From: Delphinapterus leucas
Taxonomy: Eukaryota > Chordata > Mammalia > Artiodactyla > Monodontidae
DNA: 64,000 nucleotides
Direction of reading: 5' to 3'
NCBI RefSeq assembly: GCF_002288925.2
Contig: NW_022098058.1
Span: 72,021-136,020 of the forward strand
The notes under the pieces were generated by a model. That model was not told the DNA's origin. It did not search any database and worked only from the letters and a program-made list of their open reading frames with translations. Made by a program: the position numbers and the translations under genes. Of this stretch, positions 57,000 through 64,000 are shown piece by piece (the stretch's first letter is position 1; each line of letters starts with the position of its first letter).

Positions 57000-57340
57000 G
57001 GGCTTGTGATCCAAAGAAGGCTGATCAGAACCGTTCACCAGGATTTGTTTTGGTTTGGAGCTGGGAAAGGCCAAAGAATGCAAACTGGTGTTTGTCTGCA
57101 GCCCTCTTCCCCACTTAGCAGAAAACACCTCTATGCAGGAGAAGAGAAAGAGAACCAACAAAGGCAAGCCAAGATGAGAGAGAACTGGAAGAAGAGTGGC
57201 CTGAGCATCCAACTTCTGGATCCTGCAACTAAATATTTCCCGATTCTTCAGTTACACAAGGCAAAACATTCCCATTTGCTTAAATTAGTCTCAACTGGGT
57301 TTAGATAGCCCACAACAGAGAATCCTAATACAAAATTCAC
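57000..57340 (+). mobile_element. LTR-like 3' end, old
   Basis: The end pattern tcttcagttacacaagg, catttgcttaaattagtctc, aactgggtttagatag, gagaatcctaatac resembles the 3' part of an old MaLR/ERVL LTR. The remainder is uncertain. Confidence 0.4.
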
Positions 57341-57639
57341 GCTGTTAAAGCTAAATCATTTTAACGTTGGCCATGTCTATGAGATAAAGAAGAACTGAGG
57401 AAAGAAAGGTTATCTGGACTTCTTTGGAGAAGCACAGTGACGCCATTCCCGGGAAGTTTCTCAGAATAGTTCACATATCATGTTTTACTAACCTGACTGT
57501 TTCAGGCATCTATCCCAGACTCTTAACCAGTCTATTCTAGTCCTGAAAACTGTGTTAAAAATGAGTTCCAGGCACTTATTTCAAGGAAAATAATAAAGTC
57601 ATTTATAAATACCCAACTAAGAAAAAGCTAAAACAAAAT

Positions 57640-57815
57640 TTTTCAAAGATCTCTTGCACTAGAACCACCTGCACATCTTGTTAAAATAATTCCATCTGGT
57701 GTCCATGCCAGGCCTCCTAAAATGGAATCTTTGGGTATGATCCTCGAGAATCTACACTTAAAAGTTACTCTCTAGTTTTTCTTATGTATCAAAAAGTTTG
57801 AGAGCCACTGAGCTA
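57640..57815. mobile_element. MER5-like hAT MITE
   Basis: The order gaaccacctgcacatcttg, ttaaaataattcc, ccatgccaggcc, tcgagaatctacacttaaaa, with a terminal tttgagagccactg, fits MER5-type elements. Confidence 0.7.
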
Positions 57816-57894
57816 AAAGATTGTCCAACCTCCTCATTCAGTTCAAACACTTTTCTGAGCTCTAAGAGATAATTAAAAGAACTTTTCAAAATTT

Positions 57895-58052
57895 AAAGTA
57901 ATACAAATTATCTAGAGATCTTGGTAAAATGAAGATGAGGATAGAAAAGGTCTGAGGTGTGGCCCAAGAGCCTTCATGTCTAACAAACACCCAGGTGACG
58001 CGGATTCTGCGGCTTCTAAAACCACAATTTGAGTAGCAGAGTGCTAGATGGC
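57895..58052. mobile_element. MER5-like hAT fragment
   Basis: The words aggtctgaggtgtggccc, aacaaacacccaggtgac and caatttgagtagcagagtg match the right half of MER5-type elements. Confidence 0.65.
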
Positions 58053-58189
58053 ATGCTACAAGATCAAAGTAAATTGAATTTGAAATAAAGCATATGTTGA
58101 AATAGAAATGCATTACCATGTAATTAGTGGATCTGTGTAATGTGATACAACATAAGGGTGGTTTAAAAAAAATACACGTTGGGGATAGA

Positions 58190-58350
58190 GAATCCCCAGT
58201 TAAGTCCTGCCTGTACTACTGCTAACAACTACTAGTGGATCTTTGATGTATCATTTCACATTTCTGGGTCTCTGTTTCCCTTCCTTTCAATATGCAAGAT
58301 GAACTGGATCATGATTTGGTATTTATCTAATTCTGATTCTGTGAGTCTAA
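58190..58350 (+). mobile_element. MIR fragment
   Basis: Forward MIR-like: gttaagtcctgcctgtac, tggatctttgatgtatc, tgggtctctgtttccc, atgcaagatgaactgg. Confidence 0.55.
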
Positions 58351-58405
58351 GATTTTGGTTCATTATTTTGATACCTGATGCTGATTATTAAGCTCACTCA
58401 AAAAA

Positions 58406-58407
<2 letters not shown>

Positions 58408-58442
<35 letters not shown>
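58408..58442 (+). repeat. (CA)17 microsatellite
   Basis: About 17 uninterrupted CA dinucleotides after a short A run. Likely polymorphic. Confidence 0.97.
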
Positions 58443-58443
<1 letters not shown>

Positions 58444-58444
58444 G

Positions 58445-59423
58445 ATCCAAGAGACGCAATAGTAATATAAAGGTTGCTGCACATAAACTGACTAGTCACT
58501 TAGACCTCTGATGACAAGTATACAATTTCATGATCATGCCACCCTAGTACTACACAGCATCGTACTTTTTAAGCTAGTCTTTATGAGTATACTCCTAATT
58601 GTTATAAAAAACTATCATTCCCTAGTCTATTGTCACCAACCATCAATCCTGCCAGCGTGGACTAAACTGGACCCAACTCTCTCTCACAGAGCATTATCTA
58701 TTCTTAGTGTCGCCCTGGGTTTCGTAGACTTACACTCCAACCTGTATGGACTCAACACTGCGTACTTCCCATGTCCTTCTCACCTAAGTTCAGCGTGGCT
58801 TAAGGGCACGTCACTGAGGGGCGATGAGGCATGACTGGGGAGGAGGGGGCACACAGGACAGGGCTCAGTTCAGTGTATGTGGGCACATTGTGGCGACTGC
58901 TGGACCCCGAGCACAAGAGGCAGTCAGGAGTCAGGGTAAGTAAAGACAATCCCTGTCATCAAGGAGCGCACACACATAGGTACACACACACACGTATGTG
59001 GGTGTAATTAGTATACAACACAGTAAAATAAAGTCCCAGGGAACTTCATTTATGCCTATATGATATCTGATTTATGAGGTCCGTGGAGGGCGACTTTTCA
59101 GGTATAGCATTTGAGAAATGAATCACTGAATGGCCCTTACATTTACTAGACCTGTTTGTCTCTCAAATTTTATTCATTCGTGAATCGATGCCTGATTTTT
59201 GCCACATCTATTAAGCAACTATATTACTGAATCAATAGTTTTCCTTAAATCACCTCACTAACTCCCAGAGATTTTTTCAAAAGAAAACTTTATAACCAGC
59301 ATCAATGGCCACAAATACGTAACCATAAAAGCAAACAAAATGAAAATACATCAATTTTACCAATTTCTAGTTAAATGCTTTTGCCTACTGAAGAGTTGGA
59401 GCTTGAGGCATGTTCTTTTGACT
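58445..59423. other. Unassigned sequence
   Basis: A 107-codon frame at 58511-58834 shows no recognisable domain. A minor CA-rich patch lies at 58970-58996. No gene called. Confidence 0.3.
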
Positions 59424-59437
59424 AAAAAGGGAGATTC

Positions 59438-59654
59438 GGGCTTCCCTGGTGGCGCAGTGGTTGAGAGTCTGCCTGCCAATGCAGGGGACACGGGTTCGTG
59501 CCTCGGTCCGGGAAGATCCCACATGACGCGGAGCGGCTGGGCCCATGAGCCATGGTCGCTGAGCCTGCGCGTCCGGAGCCTGTGCTCCGCAACGGGAGAG
59601 GCCACAGCAGTGAGAGGCCCGCGAACCACTGAAAACAATTAAAAAAAAAAAAAA
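59438..59654 (+). mobile_element. CHR-type SINE (short form)
   Basis: A full-length copy with a poly(A) tail. A perfect 14-bp target-site duplication, aaaaagggagattc, lies at 59424-59437 and 59655-59668. One of the cleanest and probably youngest insertions. Confidence 0.96.
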
Positions 59655-59669
59655 AAAAAGGGAGATTCA

Positions 59670-60100
59670 TCAGTGTCAGGGGTGTTAAAGACTTATGAGC
59701 ATCGAACAGGGTTTTATTTCTTGAAGCAATTAGAAACAGTGAAGGAGAAATGAAAAAACAAGTATATTACAGAGATGTAGCATTATACACTTCCGTTTCC
59801 ATAAATATCTTTAGTAGTACATGTTCCACCCCATAGACACTTCTAATGAGAAGAATTAGGGCAATGCTGTTAAATTGTTTTCACCACATACATGGGTACA
59901 AATTATACTGTACATTTAAGACAATGCCTTATAAAAATAAAGGAAGAAGAAAAAACCCAGATCGATCTTCCAGATAGATAAGACATTGATCCCTCCTCTC
60001 CAAGATAATTTCTGCAGGAGAAGTAGAGGATTTTTTCCTTCATTTTCTGAGAATCTTTATTTTTCTTAGTTTTTTTTCTCAAACGTTTATCATTGTTAAG
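59670..60100. other. Unassigned sequence
   Basis: AT-rich DNA before the TA repeat. Nothing recognised. Confidence 0.3.
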
Positions 60101-60101
60101 T

Positions 60102-60103
<2 letters not shown>

Positions 60104-60144
<41 letters not shown>
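60104..60144 (+). repeat. (TA)n microsatellite abutting a gap
   Basis: About 20 uninterrupted TA units run directly into the run of Ns, so the true repeat length is unknown. Confidence 0.95.
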
Positions 60145-60244
60145 NNNNNNNNNNNNNNNNNNNNNNNNNNNNNNNNNNNNNNNNNNNNNNNNNNNNNNNN
60201 NNNNNNNNNNNNNNNNNNNNNNNNNNNNNNNNNNNNNNNNNNNN
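60145..60244. other. Assembly gap (100 N)
   Basis: Exactly 100 Ns, the conventional placeholder for a gap of unknown size. Missing sequence probably begins with more TA repeat. Confidence 0.99.
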
Positions 60245-61025
60245 AACCTCTCTCAAAAGGAGGTAATCAAATAACACTTAAAAGAAAACTTCACAGGGAA
60301 AGCTTCATGGGGGCAGGGGAGGGGAGTGTGCGTGGGGACTGGTAATTGATCAGAACCTTGAAAGATAGTCACTACTTAGCCATGTGGACATATCTGCAAA
60401 GGGCATGAACAAAGAGAGACTAAAGGGTACAAGGCATGAGCTGGGAGAAGTTAGCACTGAGGTGGGAAAAGGATTTGGGGCAGACTCCATGAATGCCGTG
60501 CAAAGAAGCCTGAAGGTCACAGGACAGGCAGGTCATTGAAGAAAAGGCAGGCAAGCGTCACCTTCTGAGTACCTGTATGCTGGGGGCCTTCCAAAAGGCA
60601 ACTGGTAGCGCACGTGCAAGACCACGAGGACATGAATTCCCCATCTCTGCATCAAGAGAGAGCTTGAGAGGTGCTCTATCAGCTGCCAATGGCAAGACTT
60701 ACTCTCACTTAGAACCAGGAGCAAAAAATAAAGTTCAATTTTCTTCTCTGCTTTCCACCTTCTTTACTGTCTGGTATATTTATGAAACATAATAAAATTA
60801 ACAATAAAAAATAATTTACAACCTGAAACAGAGGCGTTCTTCCTTCCTCCAAGCTACAAACATTCCAGATGGCACATGTATCAAGAAGTAAGACAGTTTC
60901 ATGGATCACTCTCTGTCCTTCACCAGACTGACCCTAGAAGGATGAACACTGGTCTTGAGATAGGTCTATCCTCTGAGGGCCTGCCATGGCCACTTGTCAT
61001 CGAGGAACGACACTTTTCCACCTTG
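60245..61025. other. Unassigned sequence
   Basis: Unique-looking DNA after the gap. No recognised exon or repeat. Confidence 0.3.
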
Positions 61026-61029
61026 AGAC

Positions 61030-61260
61030 AGATAGCACAGGGGCCAGGCTGTAGACTCTGGAGTGAGAAAGACCTAGATTACAATCCTGGATTCACCACC
61101 TACCAGCTGGGTGATTTGGAGTGAATTGTTAAATGACGCTGTGCCTCACTTTCCTCTGCTGTAAAATGAGGATAGAAGTAGCACCAGACCCCCATGCTTT
61201 TATGGGAGATGGAGTAATAAGTAAATAATTCATACGAGGGAGAAAAAAAACCAAAACAGT
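61030..61260 (+). mobile_element. MIR element
   Basis: Forward MIR from the tRNA-proximal part (ggctgtagactctggagtg, tacaatcctggattcacc) through accagctgggtgatttgg, ctgtgcctcactttcctc and gtaaaatgaggatagaag. Confidence 0.88.
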
Positions 61261-61264
61261 GCCT

Positions 61265-61680
61265 GCACACTAGGAAGCTCCTCCGTGAAGTAACTTCACT
61301 AGTTAACCGCTGTGAGATATCAAAAGAGAGAGAGAGGTTACAGCACACACTGACCTGCTAAGTGCTGGATTCCATGCCCCTTTCTTGTGCATCCCCCCCA
61401 CTCAGCAAATATCATATTTTAATATCATTTCTTCATGTTTGTTTCACTTCTCAAACCCATTGTGAGAAGCCACAAGAAAGGTCTTTATTCTCTGTAACCT
61501 AAATGCCAATCTATCATAGTAGACCAACAGAGAGGCTTAATGCGTGTTTGTTAAACACTCTTTTACAATGGCAGCAGCATCTCAACAATTCTTCTCTATG
61601 CTCTTCCAAACTAGGGATACTGTGAAATAAATTTTAGCATCTCTCCTTTAAGGCCTGCTGGTCTTCTTCCTTAAAAACGT
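61265..61680. other. Unassigned sequence
   Basis: Short (GA)n run at 61325-61335 and a C run at 61393-61400. No gene. Confidence 0.3.
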
Positions 61681-61682
61681 TT

Positions 61683-62815
61683 CATGAATTGGAAACAAAA
61701 TCAAAAGTAAACAAATGGGACCACATCAAACTAAAGAGCTTTTGCACAGTGAAGGTAACTGCCAACAAAGCGAAAAGGCAGCCTACTGAAAGGGAGAATA
61801 TATTTGCAAATGATATATCCAATAAGGGGTTAATATGCAAAATACACACAAAAAACTCATACACTCAACATCAAAAAAAAACCCCAAAAAAGGGCAGAGT
61901 ACCTGAACAGATATTTTTCCAAAGGAGACATACGGATGCCCAAAAGGCACATGAAAAGATGCTCAACATCACTCATCGTCAAGGAAATGCAAATCAAAAT
62001 CACAGTGGGATATCACCTCACATCTGTCAGAATGACGCTCATCAAAAAGACCACAGATAACAAGTGCTGGCGAGGGTGTGGAGAAAAGGGAATACTGTGC
62101 ACTGTTGGTGCGAATGGAAATCTGTGCAGCCTCTATGGAAAACGTATGGAGATTCCTCTAGAAATTGAAAACAGAACTACCATACAATTCAGCAATTTCA
62201 CCCCTGAGTATTTATCTGAAGAAAATGAAAACACTAGATACAAGAGATATATGCACCCCAAAGTTCACTTCGGCATTATTTACAATTGCCACGATATGGA
62301 AGCAATCAAAGTGCTCATCAGTAGATGAATGGGTAAAGAAGATGTGCTATATATGCACAAGGGATTACCACTCATCCATAAAGAAGACAAAAATCTTGTT
62401 ATTTGTGACAACACGGATGGACCTAGAGGGTATTATGGTAAGTGAAATAAATCAGACAGAGAAAGACAAATACTGTATGATTTCACTTAGATGTGGAATC
62501 TAAATAAAAAGAAAACAAATGAGCAAACAAAACAGAGATAGCTATTGATGCAGAAAACAACAGGTGGTTACCAGAGAGGAGTGGGAGAGGAGAGAAATAG
62601 GGGAGGGAGATTAAGAGGTAGGAACTTCCAGTTGCAAAATGAGTCATGCGCATGAAATGTACATTGTGGGGAATATAGTAAGTAACTATGAAATATTTTA
62701 TATGGTGACATATTGTACCTGGACTTATCGTTGGTGATCATTTTGAAATGTACAGAAATATCGAATCACTACGTTGGGTAACAGGAACTAACAACAACAA
62801 ATAGAGTTCCATGAT
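61683..62815 (+). mobile_element. 5'-truncated L1, ORF2 C-terminus and 3'UTR
   Basis: Recognisable ORF2 C-terminal coding sequence runs from about 61689 (WDHIKLKSFCTVKVTA) to a stop at 62503 in three overlapping frames, so frameshifts are present. It retains the Cys-rich motif region (CWRGCGEKG). The 3'UTR follows (ggtggttaccagagagg near 62562, ggtgacatattgtacctgg near 62704). It is older than the full-length L1 but younger than the nested ones. There is no 5' part. Confidence 0.85.
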
Positions 62816-62819
62816 TTCT

Positions 62820-63680
62820 CTCAAAAAGGCAGTATGAATGTTAATAGATGTCCCTGATGGCATTTGAAAGCCTCCACAGTATTCCAAAAAAGAAAAAGGT
62901 ATTCTCAGTCCAAAATATCTCTTGACAGGTGACTTCCGTTACACAACCACGACCATCCTTACTACACCTAGTTCCTGCTCAAAGAGCATTGCAGGGTCAA
63001 GACAGGGGTAACGCAGACGTCCAATGTGCCTGTGTCCTTTGTGGCCAGTTCACTGATACTGGGCAAGGATTACATACTCCAATTGTCTTATTACTGTCAC
63101 ATTTGAAAGTTATTTTTTAAAACACATTCACACTTTGTGTAACTGTGCCCTTGCAGACCATCTGGAAAATAAGGGGAAAAAATTTCAGCTGTGTATAACC
63201 TCTGAACATAGGGGAAACCCTTGTTAACAGCTTGTTTTTTTCCCCTTTAGGTTTTTTAATATACATATGAAGGCAAAGTTGTCTGTTTGTTTTAACTTGG
63301 GCTTATTTTTAATTCTTTTTAAGACTTCATTTGCCTTATGTGTATCAGGTAAGGTTTTGTTTTTGCTTTTTTCTTTTTCATGTCTAGGAATAAGATGATG
63401 ATTTTCAGCCTCTGGGCTGGGAAGTCATGAAACCCACAGTCTCCCAAGGTTCCAATCCAGAGAACAGTCTTGGGGATTACTAGTCGAGGCAAACTCACGG
63501 CTCTTGGGGGAAGACCATTTCCCTGGATGGGTTCCGTTGCTATTGATGTCTCCAATGGGGAGCAGGATAAATTAGATACACTCCCGATATACATTTACTT
63601 CCGTTAATGGTAAAATCTACCGAGTCAAGATTCGGGACAAAGCTGGGGCTGTGAATTCTTTAAAATCAAGAGAGAGTGAG
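62820..63680. other. Unassigned sequence
   Basis: No recognised repeat or exon before the L1 start region near 63690. Confidence 0.3.
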
Positions 63681-63689
63681 AGAGGGCAG

Positions 63690-64000
63690 ACAGCAGAAGC
63701 AAGAACAACTACAATCCTGCAGCCTGTGGAACAAAAACCACATTCACAGAAAGATGGACAAAATGAAAAGGCAGAGGGCTATGTACCAGATGAAGGAATA
63801 AGAGAAAACCCCAGAAAAACAACTAAATGAAGTGGAGATAGGCAACCTTCCAGAAAAAGAATTCAGAATAATGATAGTGAAGATGATCCAGGACCTCAGA
63901 AAAAGAATGGAGGCAAAGATGGAGAAGATGCAAGAAATGCTTAACAAAGACCAAGAAGAATTAAAGAACAAACACCTAGAAGAATTAAAGAACAAACAAA
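63690..64000 (+). mobile_element. L1 5' region and start of ORF1, cut by window end
   Basis: An L1 5'UTR end (gcagcctgtggaacaaaaac near 63719) leads to an ORF1 start. The subfamily differs from the 12113-19240 element: the ORF1 N-terminus is MDKMKRQRAMYQ rather than MKRKKHTQQIKE. The element continues past the window, so its full extent is unknown. Confidence 0.85.
63754..64000 (+). pseudogene. L1 ORF1p N-terminus with one stop, partial
   Basis: From the ATG at 63754, 15 codons precede an in-frame TAA at 63799-63801. The same frame then continues open to the window end through EVEIGNLPEKEFRIMIVKM and a Glu/Lys-rich coiled-coil start. The NLPEKEFRIMIVKM segment matches the corresponding part of the other L1's ORF1, confirming identity. 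A 24-bp in-frame tandem duplication (63954-63977, repeated from 63978) repeats the EELKNKHL stretch. The premature stop makes this copy defective unless a downstream start is used. The rest lies outside the window. Confidence 0.8.

Noticed and set aside
58511..58834. 107-codon frame that looked mitochondrial-like (possible NUMT)
   Set aside because: No mitochondrial gene order or protein is recognisable and the flanks are ordinary nuclear DNA.

Overview
This window is mammalian nuclear DNA and almost certainly cetacean. The main evidence is eight copies of a short (~215 bp) tRNA-Glu-headed SINE with a poly(A) tail, plus one longer (~315 bp) relative. These belong to the CHR family known from whales, dolphins and hippos, and the short form is the abundant cetacean type. 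No ruminant BovB/Bov-A2 elements are seen. The other repeats (L1, L2, MIR, MaLR LTRs, hAT and mariner MITEs) are ordinary for a laurasiatherian genome. I find no protein-coding exon, rRNA, genuine tRNA or CRISPR. Open frames above 60 codons are either pieces of L1, translations of the SINEs on both strands, or chance frames. The window reads as intergenic or deep-intron DNA.

Layout. 1-1250: an old minus-strand L1 split by a younger plus-strand L1 3' end. 1250-5600: sparse sequence with an LTR-like segment and an old L1 tail. 5600-11100: two CHR SINEs, L2, MIR pieces, an MLT1 LTR carrying a CA microsatellite, a solo ERV LTR and a third SINE. 12113-19240: the centrepiece, a full-length 7.1 kb L1 with target-site duplications, a GC-rich 5'UTR, and ORF1 and ORF2 broken by stops and frameshifts. 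19250-31600: hAT MITEs (MER5-like, MER1-like), SINEs, ERV/MaLR LTR remnants, MIR and AT-rich simple repeats. 31700-39600: repeat-poor sequence with two stretches (27300-27640 and 38380-39110) that look like candidate conserved non-coding DNA. 39640-43460: an old L1 interrupted in turn by an L1 3' end, a SINE and a MaLR LTR. 43956-46380: a mariner MITE, a SINE, an apparently perfect 847-bp tandem duplication and a 45-49 bp minisatellite. 50230-54460: another nested block (old plus-strand L1, minus-strand L1 with a nested SINE, MLT1 LTR with a nested SINE). 55600-62800: MIR, MER5-like and LTR fragments, a SINE, a 100-N assembly gap beside a (TA)n run, and an L1 3' end. 63690-64000: the start of another L1 that runs off the window.

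Nothing here forms an operon or pathway. The relations between features are transpositional: L1 enzymes mobilise the SINEs, each young SINE has recognisable target-site duplications, and nesting gives a relative age order. The most noteworthy items are the 847-bp duplication (real recent event or assembly artefact), the complete but inactivated L1, the nested blocks, and the candidate conserved elements. I saw no convincing new biological system.
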